Position numbers and translations under genes: made by a program
In this document: positions 1-10,495 of the stretch, one piece after another
How the letters are laid out: each line of letters starts with the position of its first letter
How positions within the stretch are numbered: position 1 is the stretch's first letter
Source of the DNA: an uncultured Saprospiraceae bacterium
Lineage (GTDB): Bacteria > Bacteroidota > Bacteroidia > Chitinophagales > Saprospiraceae
Direction: 5' to 3'
Assembly (NCBI GenBank): GCA_938015435.1
Contig: CALLPN010000016.1
Span: forward strand, 62,001 to 126,000
DNA: 64,000 bases
The notes under the pieces: model-generated
Told to the model about the DNA's origin: nothing
What the model saw: only the letters and a program-made list of their open reading frames with translations
Database searches by the model: none

Positions 1-3000
1 GTTTACGTCACCCACTTTGACAGCGATGAAATCTTCATTACTGTGATTAGAAGAAAGGTTAGTTATATTTCTCGTCTCATCCACAGGAAATGGTGAATTG
101 ATATCAGCGAAGGTTTGTTCAGTATCAACAAATCTCCAAGAAGTATTACTAAGTAACTCATCGTGTACTCCAAGTACTAGTTTTCTTAGCTCTACGACAT
201 CAACAGAACTAACATTATCATCTCCATTGATATCGGCAGCAATCACTTTATAAGGACTATCAAGATTAGCAAATCCTAAGATATGTCTTTGGATCAATAC
301 TAGATCTAATGTACTTACACCATTAGTATAAAGGTCATCTTTAGTTACTGATATTTGGTAATCCACACCTTCAGGAGATCCTTCAAATGCATAAGCTCCA
401 TTTACATTGGTTAGTGTAGATCTTGGAAACTCCGGAAGTAAAGCATCCACTTTAACTACAGCTTCCGAAATTCCATTTCCTTCTTCTGTCTCTACAATAC
501 CTCTCATATCAATATCACCTCCTCCAACTAATGTAAGATCTATCTCACAGAAATCAACGTTACCTTTCTCATCCCAAACATATACGTTTATTGGAGTTAC
601 ACCTGCTACGTCAAATGTCATTGCACTAGATCTTAGTTCAGCGATATAACTATTGTCGTTTTCAGGTGGCGTATTAGAGAAAGTAAATCTCAGATCTTCT
701 TGATCAGTACAATTATCAAACGCGCCTAGATCGAAATCTATAGCCCATAGCTCAGCGCCGTTAATAGCTGAAGTACTCAGAGCAACACAGTATGGTGTTG
801 GCGCTTTCTTGTCTATTACCATAAATGTAGTCGAACATGATGCTACATTTCCACATCCGTCTGTTACTTTCCATGTTACTATATGATTGAACATACTTGA
901 TTCAATAGCTTCTATTACATTAATAGATACATCTTCTCCACTCTCTGTAGGAGCAAGATATCTATCATTAATTCCGTTTCCGTTAGTATCATTATTGATA
1001 TTGCTATCGTTAGTTGGTAAGAATGAACTATACTCATAATCAACTGCACCATCACCCCAAGTATCTACAAATACTTGCCACTTTAACCAGTCGCTGGCAC
1101 AGTCTCCTGAGTCAACTGCATTGTTAGTAAGCACAGTACTTAATCTCTCACAAGTCGAACCATTATCGTTAGCATCATTACTATCATTCACTTCAAACAT
1201 TGCTGGCGCACAGTTACTAATAACTGGTGCATCTCTGTCGGTGATCTTAATAGTTTGTGCTCCTAAAAACAATCCCTCAGCACCATCAGTCGCATCATAT
1301 ACACACCAGTCAATTACTGAGAATTGTCTTAAGATCTTGAAACATGCATCACTTGCGACGCCTGTTGCCGGATCTACTTCAAAGAAGAATGTATCTACCT
1401 CTTCCGTATAACCGATAAAATCACATACTCCAGCAGTCCAAGTAGGGGCATCATAAGCAATGTCATCCGTACATGCTATTTGACCAGTTGGAGATGTGGG
1501 TAAGTCTCTTGGGAAATTTATATTCGTTTCATTAAATACTGGGTAAGGATTTTCTATATCTATACGTTGATTACAAGAGATCAATGGACTTGAACCTACT
1601 ACTGAATATGTTGCAATTACAAATCCTACTCCACATGCGTCTAGCTGCGGTGTAAATGATGCACTTACTGACTCAGTTCCACATAGGGCTAAGGTCGTTG
1701 CGTTTCCAATATTTATTGGATCTGTGTAATCCATATCGCAAGCTAATGTTACGTCAGGAGGACAAACTATACTTGAGATTGCTTTTCCTTCAACTCTCAC
1801 AGTTACCCAGGTTTCGTTGTAGTTATCTGATTCTCCTAAATCTTGTATCCCATCACCATCTGCATCTACCCAGTCTCCAAATATTCCGTTCATGTTTCCA
1901 TCATCGAATACTCTCATATGAACCGGTACTAATCCGAATTCGATTCCTGTTACTGGATCTACATCGGTAATATCTGCACAACAGAACTTAACATACTCAC
2001 CATTATCTGGATCGAAATCTGCTCTCGTTGGATTAGTATCACCAGCATGAGGAAAGTCGTCATTAGTGGCGTAAGTGCTATTACCTGAATATCCACAAGC
2101 GACAGGACTTTCTTCTCTTCTAATTTCGATCTTCACATCACTACACCCATCATACGATCCATTATCTACCGAGTTTGTAAATATTTTGGCTACTCCAATC
2201 GCATTACCATTTTCATCTAATTGTCCACTTGTAGTTAGATTCACAACTATGTTTTGTAGAGCGGTTGGTATTGGTGGCGTAGCATCAAATACATTTACTT
2301 CTACTTCTACACTAGAAGTATTTCCACAACAATCACTTGCTGTATAAGTAAATATGTTAGGTTGTCCAGGCATTGTCTTTGGAGCTCCATATACTATCCA
2401 GAATATACTTTGATTGGCTGGTGTATTAGGCGCGACTAATGTAGTTCCTGCAGGTCCACTTACTGTGTAGGTTAGATTTGCAGTACATTGGTCGTGAAGT
2501 ACAGTCGGTGCTGGCAATGAAAAATCACCAAGACAATTCCAAGGATTTACACTAACATTCAACCCTTCTGCATCGATTGTGGGAGCTTCCGTATCTACTG
2601 ATTTAATAGTCTGAACAAATGTAATAGGCAGAGCAGTCGGTGAACACCAATCTAGCACTGTCCAAGTTCTAATCACTTTAATATTTCCATTACATCCAGG
2701 CCCACATGCTGGGACCTCTTGATCTGTATAAGTTACATTGAGATTACATACTGAGCTACTTATTGGCTGAGCATAAGGTAACCCATCACAACCTGTTTCA
2801 AAGTAATGAAGGTAACCGAAAGCTATTCCTTCATGCTTTTCTATTATATCTACTGGACAATTAGGTCCTGTAGGAATATCATTAGTTGGATTGGTAGGCG
2901 CATCTGGAAATCCATCTCCATCCGTATCTATTTTATCATCAAAAAACGCTGCAATGTCTTCTGGATCAGTTCCTGTACCACAAGGTAAATCTATGGTAGC

Positions 3001-5712
3001 TGAAGGAAATGAAAATTGAGGACTAGCTGTTGTAATCGGATTTAATAAATATTCCGATACACAAGAACTAACCACTGTACCATCTGATGCTACTATTGCA
3101 TAAGTACGAGTTATAACTCTCGATCCGCATGCAACACCATCTGATACTTGATCAGAAAATGCTATGTTAGCATCTCCACAATTATCCATGACATCTGGAC
3201 CAGGTACTGAAATAAGTCCTGCTAAGATTGCATCCTCATCTACGCAAGTAAAGATACAATCCAATGTACCGGCTGCTGCTGCACCCGGAGGGCAGATCGT
3301 ACAGATTAACGATGAATTAAATTTATCTTCTACAACAATATCAGACCAACAGCTATTTCCTGTTGCTGGATCAGTAACTGTTACTGTGTAAGTACCAGGA
3401 ACTGTTATCAGATCAGAACCAAATGAGGTTGTTATAGAGAAATCATCGTAACATCCATAGTTACTTCCTTCTAAAATCATATCCGCATTAATAAGAACTT
3501 GACAATTATCGTCTAGTGAAATATTCAAATTATCATTACATGTCAAGACGGTACTTGTTGGTAGAAATTCATTTAGTATAATCTGATATTCACAAACAGT
3601 TACAGTTCCATTAGATTCAGTGATATCATAAGATACAGTTACTGGAGAATCCTCAAGACTAATAAAGTCGCCCAATGCTGGACCGGCTGTTTGAGTTACG
3701 GTTACATCTCCACAATTATCTGTTGCCGTTGGGGCTGGTATTATCATGACTTCACCACACTCGCCTGGTTCTAAGTTTATAGTTGTAGTACCTGGGCATG
3801 CAAAAACTGGAGCTTCGTCATCTCCGATTGTAATCATTAGTGATGATACACTCGGTGGACAAATAGGTCCAAGAATAGAAGAAAATGATCCAATTGCGAA
3901 AGGACTGTCTGCTGTTGCATTATCAGTACCTCCTTCTAAAGAGTTAACACCTCCAAAAGTCCAATTGTTAGCATTAAAACCACCGTCTGGACCAGTATTA
4001 TTATTACGCAATGCCCAACCATCTGTATATTCCCAAAGCATACCTGTACCATCGACACCTACATCACCATATGCATCTATAAGGTTACCATTTTCAAATA
4101 ATTCTATAACATCATCACCATTAATACTTACTGCATTAGTAATATAATCTGCTGCAAATCCAAAGAAAGATAAGAATGCAGGACCATTAGCTGTTACATA
4201 AATGTGATCTCCTGCGGATGCAGAAGAACCTGCAGGGAAGGTAAAGTTAGCTCCATTAGAAGCATTACCGTTAGCGGCTACTCCGATACCATATGCACTA
4301 AGATCGGCAATATCCGTAAGAGCGAATAACTCTACAGCTTTGGGTTGCCCTCCAGTCATAGTACCGTCAGCAATACCAGAAAGTGTCAATTGACCTGCTC
4401 CATCTAATGAATTAGTTACGGTGTATACACCGTCGTCACTCATAGAAGGATCGATCGCACCTGTTACGGCATCTAGTCCAAGACTAGGTCCGCCTGCAAC
4501 TACTTCGAAAGCATAGCTTCCATCTACTCCTGTTGTATGCATTACCATAATCGGATCAGCATTAGGACACAATGTAGTGGCCGCATAGAAAAATTCAGAA
4601 TCTCCTGCTTCTTCGAAAATAGTGACTAATATATCTTGACTTGAATTTCCACATACTGCATCCATCACAGAATATGTCAGCGTAACAGACATACCTACTT
4701 CAGCAGCATTTGGGTTATAATTTGTATTTGGTACAGCAGGGTCATCAAATGAACCCATACCTCCAGACCACATACCTACACCTGTTGCATTTAGCTGAAC
4801 TGGGTTAGCACCACAACCTAATTGGTTACCACCAGCATCTGCCGCAGTTCCTTCTGAAATTGTAATAGATACGGTTACTTCATCTGTACATCCAGACCCT
4901 CCACCTGCAGCACATCCTGCGCCTGCGTATGATCCTATTGGAAAAGGAGTCGTTGCGGTTGCATTAGTTGTCTCATTATCTAAAGCATTGATACCACTAA
5001 GATCCCACTCTGTAACATCAAATGTTGTCGAAGGACATAGAGAAGCATTATTTCTGTAAGCCCATCCATCTGAATATGCCCAATTTTCTCCAGTACCATC
5101 TGTTCCAACCACTCCGTAGACATCAATCACAGCACCGTTGCAGAATAACTCCATAGAGTCATCTCCGTTTATATTAGCTGCACCATTAGTAAAATCTGGA
5201 TTTACTCCAAAGAAAGACATGAACATTGCTGATTCAGAAGCAACTGTAATATATGTACCCGCTGTAACTGCTATTGCTGGAAAAGTAAACTCTTCTCCAT
5301 CAGATCCTCCAGCGTTATTCGCCGATCCAAATCCGTAGATACTAAGATCTGCTATATTTTGAAGAGTAAAAAACTCAATTGCTTTAGGAACTCCACCTGT
5401 AAGTGGGCCATCAATAACTCCAGTGATCAAGATCTCTGGTGCCATACCTGTCATAGTAACAGTATTAGTCACATCATAAGAACCCGCATCACTACCTGAA
5501 AGGTCTATCTCACCTGTAGCTCCATCAATATCTAATGTACCTGTACCTGTGAAAGTGTAAGTACCATCTTCTCCTGTGGTATGAGTAACGGAAGCTGTAC
5601 CTCCTGTGGTACAGAAAGCCGTAGTTCCTCCAAAAGTAAACTCGGCATCGCATTGCGCAGAAATGATACTAGCAAATAGCATCATTGAAAATAATGTAAT
5701 TATCTTATTCAT
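1..5712 (-). CDS. Giant multidomain secreted surface protein, HYR/dockerin type (3' end outside window)
   Basis: Open for 1904 codons from ATG at 5712 to the left edge, so the ORF track omits it. The start follows a 4-codon ATG-AAT-GAA-TAA mini-ORF and gives a signal peptide (MNKIITLFSMMLFASIISAQ). Order seen: a Cys-containing beta module; two lamin-tail-like (LTD-type) modules with 'GGxPKAIEFF' and 'INGDD'; Ig-like 'MWSGG' repeats; HYR-like modules ending 'VEDK'; a DxDGDGFPD calcium-type loop; one 'DWCVYD' module; then dockerin-like 'VSTLDLVLIQRHIL' and 'VSSVDVVELRKLVLG' just before the edge. The last residues, KVGDVN, match the paralog at 48484-58059, which continues with a cohesin-like and a T9SS domain; the same ending is inferred here. 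Probably exported by T9SS as a surface or matrix protein. Exact ligand unknown. Confidence 0.9.
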   Translation of the reverse strand, partial: MNKIITLFSMMLFASIISAQCDAEFTFGGTTAFCTTGGTASVTHTTGEDGTYTFTGTGTLDIDGATGEIDLSGSDAGSYDVTNTVTMTGMAPEILITGVIDGPLTGGVPKAIEFFTLQNIADLSIYGFGSANNAGGSDGEEFTFPAIAVTAGTYITVASESAMFMSFFGVNPDFTNGAANINGDDSMELFCNGAVIDVYGVVGTDGTGENWAYSDGWAYRNNASLCPSTTFDVTEWDLSGINALDNETTNATATTPFPIGSYAGAGCAAGGGSGCTDEVTVSITISEGTAADAGGNQLGCGANPVQLNATGVGMWSGGMGSFDDPAVPNTNYNPNAAEVGMSVTLTYSVMDAVCGNSSQDILVTIFEEAGDSEFFYAATTLCPNADPIMVMHTTGVDGSYAFEVVAGGPSLGLDAVTGAIDPSMSDDGVYTVTNSLDGAGQLTLSGIADGTMTGGQPKAVELFALTDIADLSAYGIGVAANGNASNGANFTFPAGSSASAGDHIYVTANGPAFLSFFGFAADYITNAVSINGDDVIELFENGNLIDAYGDVGVDGTGMLWEYTDGWALRNNNTGPDGGFNANNWTFGGVNSLEGGTDNATADSPFAIGSFSSILGPICPPSVSSLMITIGDDEAPVFACPGTTTINLEPGECGEVMIIPAPTATDNCGDVTVTQTAGPALGDFISLEDSPVTVSYDITESNGTVTVCEYQIILNEFLPTSTVLTCNDNLNISLDDNCQVLINADMILEGSNYGCYDDFSITTSFGSDLITVPGTYTVTVTDPATGNSCWSDIVVEDKFNSSLICTICPPGAAAAGTLDCIFTCVDEDAILAGLISVPGPDVMDNCGDANIAFSDQVSDGVACGSRVITRTYAIVASDGTVVSSCVSEYLLNPITTASPQFSFPSATIDLPCGTGTDPEDIAAFFDDKIDTDGDGFPDAPTNPTNDIPTGPNCPVDIIEKHEGIAFGYLHYFETGCDGLPYAQPISSSVCNLNVTYTDQEVPACGPGCNGNIKVIRTWTVLDWCSPTALPITFVQTIKSVDTEAPTIDAEGLNVSVNPWNCLGDFSLPAPTVLHDQCTANLTYTVSGPAGTTLVAPNTPANQSIFWIVYGAPKTMPGQPNIFTYTASDCCGNTSSVEVEVNVFDATPPIPTALQNIVVNLTTSGQLDENGNAIGVAKIFTNSVDNGSYDGCSDVKIEIRREESPVACGYSGNSTYATNDDFPHAGDTNPTRADFDPDNGEYVKFCCADITDVDPVTGIEFGLVPVHMRVFDDGNMNGIFGDWVDADGDGIQDLGESDNYNETWVTVRVEGKAISSIVCPPDVTLACDMDYTDPINIGNATTLALCGTESVSASFTPQLDACGVGFVIATYSVVGSSPLISCNQRIDIENPYPVFNETNINFPRDLPTSPTGQIACTDDIAYDAPTWTAGVCDFIGYTEEVDTFFFEVDPATGVASDACFKILRQFSVIDWCVYDATDGAEGLFLGAQTIKITDRDAPVISNCAPAMFEVNDSNDANDNGSTCERLSTVLTNNAVDSGDCASDWLKWQVFVDTWGDGAVDYEYSSFLPTNDSNINNDTNGNGINDRYLAPTESGEDVSINVIEAIESSMFNHIVTWKVTDGCGNVASCSTTFMVIDKKAPTPYCVALSTSAINGAELWAIDFDLGAFDNCTDQEDLRFTFSNTPPENDNSYIAELRSSAMTFDVAGVTPINVYVWDEKGNVDFCEIDLTLVGGGDIDMRGIVETEEGNGISEAVVKVDALLPEFPRSTLTNVNGAYAFEGSPEGVDYQISVTKDDLYTNGVSTLDLVLIQRHILGFANLDSPYKVIAADINGDDNVSSVDVVELRKLVLGVHDELLSNTSWRFVDTEQTFADINSPFPVDETRNITNLSSNHSNEDFIAVKVGDVN

Positions 5713-5850
5713 TCATTCAGGTTTTTATCAATGTCCTTAAGTCGAAAATTGATACGTTCGATTGTAATATGACAAGTGGGTAGCTTGTCTGGGTTCTATC
5801 ATTAAGCGAAATAAAAAAACTAGTTGCTATATCATTGATCGAAGTATCAC

Positions 5851-5913
5851 AAAGGCCCCCTTATATTAACTAAATGATATTATATCATATAGAATATAAG
5901 CTACGTGGGCTTT
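5851..5913 (-). promoter_or_regulatory. Nested hairpin in the leader of the giant gene
   Basis: Three nested inverted repeats share one centre: outer AAAG-GCCC/GGGCTTT, middle CTTATATT/AATATAAG, inner ATGATAT-T-ATATCAT. The structure lies between galM and the giant gene, downstream of a TAACTTTG box on the minus strand, so it would be in a ~245-nt 5' leader. There is no T-tract after it, which argues against a simple intrinsic terminator. It could be an mRNA stabiliser, an attenuator or the 3' end of galM mRNA. Confidence 0.4.
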
Positions 5914-5964
5914 CATACTTACTGTAAACAAGTTTTATACCAATAGCTATTATCTCACTCTTTG

Positions 5965-5972
5965 CAAAGTTA
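5965..5972 (-). promoter_or_regulatory. Candidate -7 box (TAACTTTG) for the left giant gene
   Basis: On the minus strand TAACTTTGC fits the Bacteroidota -7 consensus TAnnTTTG. The expected -33 TTG is CTG here at about 19 bp spacing, so the match is partial. It would give a leader of about 245 nt before the ATG at 5712. Confidence 0.35.
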
Positions 5973-6057
5973 TAAAAAATCCATATTTAAACAGCTCAGA
6001 ATGTGTCTTTTATGGTAATTCTCAAAAACAATTTTGACGCATTTACAATTCAAGTGA

Positions 6058-7044
6058 CTACTGAAGAAACTTATATTTCATATTAAAGACATATTTTTCA
6101 TTAGACTTAAGAATTGTAGATGGAAATTGCCCTTGATTTGGGCTGTCTGGCCAATGCTGTGGCTCAAAGCAAAAGGCGCCTCTAAACATGTGTGATCGCC
6201 CCGTTTTGCCCTTTTCTTTACCATCAAAATGATTGGCTGTATAGAATTGCAATCCTGGCTGGTTGCTATAGACTTGCATATGCACTTTACTATTGCTAGA
6301 TTTTGCCTCCGCTTGTAGTTGTAGATGGTCTGTTTGATTTTCGGTGATGTAGGTATGATCTATACCACCAAGCAAGTTAATTTGTGAGTGAGATTCTTTC
6401 ATTGCCTTTGCTAAAGACTTCCATCGGGTAAAGTCAAATCCCGTAAATCCTACATCTACGATATCTCCACTAGGTATTCCTTCTACATCTGTTGAAAGGA
6501 TTTGATTAGAATGGATTTGAAATAGATGTTCGCTAAGATCATAACTCGTCAACCCAGAAAGATTGAAATATGGGTGGTGCGTAAGGCTAAGTACTGTGGG
6601 TTTTGTGGAAGTAGCGGTCATACTAAGTGCTAGAGTATCCTCTGCAACTATCTCGTACCGAGCTATGGTAGTCAATTCTCCAGGAAACCCTTGATCTCCA
6701 TCTGGTGAAATATTTTGCAATTCTACGTGGATGCTTGACTTACTAATTACCTTCCAAACTGTATTATGAAAAGCTTCTTTGCCGCCATGCAAGATGTGCT
6801 TCCCATGGTTTTGATCTAATGGATAAGATACTCCATCCGACGAATATTGAGCATTAGCTATTCGATTAGCGTATCTACCAATCAGTGCACCATGATAGGG
6901 TTCGTTGGCAGTCTTATATTCATCTACAGTATCAAAACCCAAAACTATATCAACTCCATCTACCAACCATTGCATTATTCTACCACCGTAATTAGTGATA
7001 GAAATTGTCAACCTATCATTGGATATCGTTAATATTTCTTCCAT
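6058..7044 (-). CDS. galM: Aldose 1-epimerase (galactose mutarotase)
   Basis: 328 residues from ATG at 7044; the ORF track's longer form begins at TTG. It interconverts alpha and beta anomers of aldoses such as galactose and glucose in the cytoplasm, feeding the Leloir pathway. Family signatures are visible: 'GRYANRIANA' near the N-terminus, 'HGGKEAFHNTVW', the catalytic His region 'LTHHPYFNLSG', 'GGIDHTYI', and near the C-terminus 'CFEPQHWPDSPNQ', which carries the catalytic Glu. Length is normal for GalM. No signal peptide. It lies only 24 bp downstream of the outer membrane protein gene at 7069-10332, so the two may share a transcript, though no functional link is obvious. No other galactose genes are nearby. 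Confidence 0.93.
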   Translation of the reverse strand: MEEILTISNDRLTISITNYGGRIMQWLVDGVDIVLGFDTVDEYKTANEPYHGALIGRYANRIANAQYSSDGVSYPLDQNHGKHILHGGKEAFHNTVWKVISKSSIHVELQNISPDGDQGFPGELTTIARYEIVAEDTLALSMTATSTKPTVLSLTHHPYFNLSGLTSYDLSEHLFQIHSNQILSTDVEGIPSGDIVDVGFTGFDFTRWKSLAKAMKESHSQINLLGGIDHTYITENQTDHLQLQAEAKSSNSKVHMQVYSNQPGLQFYTANHFDGKEKGKTGRSHMFRGAFCFEPQHWPDSPNQGQFPSTILKSNEKYVFNMKYKFLQ

Positions 7045-7068
7045 CCTCAACAATTTGCTATTTACTTC

Positions 7069-10000
7069 TTAAAAATCGGCTCCGACACTAAAATAGAACC
7101 TTGGGTCTTGCACTTGACCATTCTCAAGTCCCCACGCGTAATCAAACTTCACTAAGTAACCCAATACCGTAGTGCGAATGCCTGTACCATAGCCCATGAG
7201 TAATGGATTACGGAAATATCGAACATTGAGAGTAATGATATCTCCGCTATTTACCTGAACTGTATTTAATGGGTTATCATTACTCCAAGGAGAAAATCCA
7301 TGCCAAGCAGTCCCTATATCATAAAACGCTGTAAGTTGAAAATCTTTGAAGAATGCGGCACCCTTATTAGGGCCTAACAAGTATTTAAAGATTGGCAATC
7401 TTAACTCAGCATTGATTAATGCAAAAGATCCTCCGTTTCTGGCATTGGCCTTGAATCCTCTCAACTGATTAGCTGCTGTGTGAAATGCAAATCTCGTATT
7501 AACCGGAACCGTAGTTTCTTGATTAAAAGACTGAAATATCCAACCTTCAATACCTCCCAAATAGTATAGTATTTTTTCTGACCCCATGGATGCATTACCC
7601 GCTCCTCTAAATGCTAATACGGAATGACGAAGCAATGGTATATAATGCCTAAAGTCAAATCCTAAAACGGAAGTAAATCCTTCTGAAAGGCTAAAATCGA
7701 ATCCGTCAACTACTTGCAGATCAAATTTATTAATTGCCTCTAAATAAAACTTATATCTTGTTCCATTCTTGATATTTGTAGATATCTCAATCGTATTATC
7801 ATAAACGTATTCGGCTTTAATACTCAATCTTTTATCAAACGATATAGGGTCATCTAATGATTCTTCATCACTTGACTTTAGTAGGTACCTATCTAATCTT
7901 AGGCTAGTCCTGAGTCGAATGCTTCTAAATATATCAAATGGATATTTCAGCTGAAATTCGCCAAGCATTAAGTTTGTGTTTGTGCTGTATAGTTGATTGA
8001 AGCTACTTTCGTACGTCTCGCTAAATGATCGTCTGTAAAGACTGTATTTCTTATCAATCAACTTCTTTCTATCTTCGTATATCAAGAAGAACTCTGATCC
8101 ATTAAATCTAGTAGGGAGACGAAATCCACCTACCAATACATCATCTTCGAACAAGTCTTTTACGGTTGCTTGGAATAAAATACCATTGGGTGCATATTGT
8201 AATTCATTTGCGGGCTCATCAATTCCCAAAGCTGCCAAATCAATACCATCACCAGGATTATTATAATTTTCTAAACCTTCAAAAAGTACTGAGTTGTCAA
8301 ACTTGGTTGCAAAATTATCAATCCTGAATTTTTTTCTACCAGCAACAATTCTAGCTGGATTCCAATCTGTAAGTTCTTCTTCATTGAGACTATCTCCATC
8401 GATAATATCATTATGTAATGAAAGCCTACTCTCTGTAGATAATTCTATGTCTGGAAGGACCTCTGGATCAGGAAATTGACTCTGAAACATATACTCAGGT
8501 CGTAGAGTTTTATCATCACTATCTAGAAAAATAAGTGGTACCTCTTCAGTCTCACGAGCGAGTTCCTCAAGATCTTTAAAATAAGGTGTTATCGGCGGGT
8601 TTGATGATCCAATTATATTTTTATCAAATATTCGATATCCCCCATCATAATAATATGTATAAGTAGCAATGTTAGAATTAGGTCGAATCGCATGAAAAAT
8701 AATATTTCTATCTGCATTACTTTTCGGTGTCGATAAACCAGATGAAATGTCATACATATATTGATTCTGAATACCCGTTACGTTAGATAAATAGGATACT
8801 CTGCCGTCTTCTATGTATATGGGATCTTTAATATCAGACTTTGCATCAAAGATTAATTCAATTGATTTAGTTTCTAAATTTAAAAAGAATAAGTCCAAAT
8901 TTCCCTGAGGTACTATTGTATCTATATCACCTTGATCCATCCAATTTAATGGTCTATTGGATGTAAACAAGACTCCTCTATCTGGACCACGGTCGATAAC
9001 CTGTACAGATAAATCATCATGCATATCAGTAGTAAGTGGTGTGGGGATTCTCAATATAGCATCGTAGTGCAATAAGTCCGAATAACCAATCATATTAGCA
9101 GACATGACATACTCAGTATCCGTAATATAATCGATACTATACACTCTTCTTATAGCCTCAGGCAGCAACTGTTCTTCATAAGTTACATGATCGTCAATCT
9201 TATACCTGCGAAGATATCTTAGATCCCTATGTTCGTAGACCATCGAAAACTCTAGGTTCGATTCATGCCAGGCAAGACTTGGATAGGAATAATCAGTTTT
9301 TTGTAATGCATTACGATGACCGTATTTCATTATAGTTTTTTCATCACCACTTTCAACATCCCTAAGCATAACACGAAACTTACCTTGTTGATTGAATACG
9401 TATAGCAGCATACTTTCATCAGGGCTATACTTCATTTGAGATATAGGAACGTAAGATTTATTCTTAAGATCTATCTCTTGGTCCAAATCAGTAATCTCAA
9501 ATAAATCCTTTTCACCTTGATAATGGTCTTGCCAATATTTGGACCAATCCATTTGTAATTGCTCATAATTACGATTGACCACATAACTAAAACTGTTGTC
9601 TAGATTAGATGATAGTCTTGTTAGATACAGCAAATTAGAAATAGATAGTCGACCATAATTTTGATCAATATAATACCACATCGAATGCCCAGCAATTTTG
9701 GGGTGTCTCTCTGCTAATTTCTCAAAGTTAGTATACTTAGTATTACTTTCTAAAAGGTCTCTTAATTCATCATCTAACTCACTGTCCCATGGTTGAGTCG
9801 CGTAATTTACAACACCTTCTTTGTACCATTCTGGTAGCTTTAGCAATACTGCATTTTGCACTATCTCTTGTATACTAGATCCAAATAGTATGGCATTAAG
9901 GTAAACTCTGGCAATACCTTCTCTAATCTGCTCTCTAAGGTGAGCATGATTACCATCAAAATAGACAAACATTTTATTTCCTACAATCTTAGTCTTACCA

Positions 10001-10332
10001 GTGGTTGAGCCAAATATATCTTCGGTTCCAATATTAGATTGCTTAAAATCTGTTACATCTAAATAAACGATAATTTGAATCTTGTCATTCATACGATGCT
10101 CCATGATATCTTGGATATCAGTATGATCTAACTCGGCGTATTGCAGGACTGTTTTTCCAAGCAACTTGCCTTTACCGTACCAGTAGGTAACAAAATTCTC
10201 TGTCTCGTATTTATCCCAACTTTTAAAATCGTCTGTGAATTGCACACGGTTTTTCCCAAACTCAGTATTGATACTTTGAGAGAAAAGGTAGCTAGACGAT
10301 AAGATTAAAATGAGTACTATAAGCTTTCGCAT
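7069..10332 (-). CDS. Outer membrane protein: inactive peptidase-MA-like domain, TolB-type propeller, beta-barrel
   Basis: 1087 residues with a signal peptide (LIVLILILSSSYLFSQS). Residues ~35-180 resemble a gluzincin/peptidase MA domain: 'LPEWYKEGVVNYA' at ~166 matches the zinc-ligand Glu helix, but where HExxH should be the sequence is 'REQIREGIARV' (~133-143), so the site looks dead. Residues ~285-600 carry WD40/TolB-like strands ('YSPDESMLLYVFNQQGKF'). The last ~350 residues look like a surface-antigen/BamA-type 16-strand barrel ending in the aromatic C-terminus 'FYFSVGADF'. Likely an outer membrane or periplasm-facing assembly protein; substrate unknown. It is upstream of galM with a 24-bp gap and 163 bp from the TPR gene. 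Domain boundaries are estimates. Confidence 0.75.
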   Translation of the reverse strand: MRKLIVLILILSSSYLFSQSINTEFGKNRVQFTDDFKSWDKYETENFVTYWYGKGKLLGKTVLQYAELDHTDIQDIMEHRMNDKIQIIVYLDVTDFKQSNIGTEDIFGSTTGKTKIVGNKMFVYFDGNHAHLREQIREGIARVYLNAILFGSSIQEIVQNAVLLKLPEWYKEGVVNYATQPWDSELDDELRDLLESNTKYTNFEKLAERHPKIAGHSMWYYIDQNYGRLSISNLLYLTRLSSNLDNSFSYVVNRNYEQLQMDWSKYWQDHYQGEKDLFEITDLDQEIDLKNKSYVPISQMKYSPDESMLLYVFNQQGKFRVMLRDVESGDEKTIMKYGHRNALQKTDYSYPSLAWHESNLEFSMVYEHRDLRYLRRYKIDDHVTYEEQLLPEAIRRVYSIDYITDTEYVMSANMIGYSDLLHYDAILRIPTPLTTDMHDDLSVQVIDRGPDRGVLFTSNRPLNWMDQGDIDTIVPQGNLDLFFLNLETKSIELIFDAKSDIKDPIYIEDGRVSYLSNVTGIQNQYMYDISSGLSTPKSNADRNIIFHAIRPNSNIATYTYYYDGGYRIFDKNIIGSSNPPITPYFKDLEELARETEEVPLIFLDSDDKTLRPEYMFQSQFPDPEVLPDIELSTESRLSLHNDIIDGDSLNEEELTDWNPARIVAGRKKFRIDNFATKFDNSVLFEGLENYNNPGDGIDLAALGIDEPANELQYAPNGILFQATVKDLFEDDVLVGGFRLPTRFNGSEFFLIYEDRKKLIDKKYSLYRRSFSETYESSFNQLYSTNTNLMLGEFQLKYPFDIFRSIRLRTSLRLDRYLLKSSDEESLDDPISFDKRLSIKAEYVYDNTIEISTNIKNGTRYKFYLEAINKFDLQVVDGFDFSLSEGFTSVLGFDFRHYIPLLRHSVLAFRGAGNASMGSEKILYYLGGIEGWIFQSFNQETTVPVNTRFAFHTAANQLRGFKANARNGGSFALINAELRLPIFKYLLGPNKGAAFFKDFQLTAFYDIGTAWHGFSPWSNDNPLNTVQVNSGDIITLNVRYFRNPLLMGYGTGIRTTVLGYLVKFDYAWGLENGQVQDPRFYFSVGADF

Positions 10333-10495
10333 ACTCCAAGATAGAAATATTACAGAAGTATATGGAGAGAATTTGGATTAGATTAATTAGTAGGACATTG
10401 AAGGCATTACTATCAGACAATTTCCTGTTATTAAATTTCCCATTCTACGACTCGGATTGTTACTGATAAGCGACTAAAAACTCGAATATATCATA

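Noticed and set aside
407-5338. Plus-strand ORFs of 60-133 aa in the first 5.4 kb
   Set aside because: All are antisense shadows of the continuous minus-strand reading frame 1-5712.
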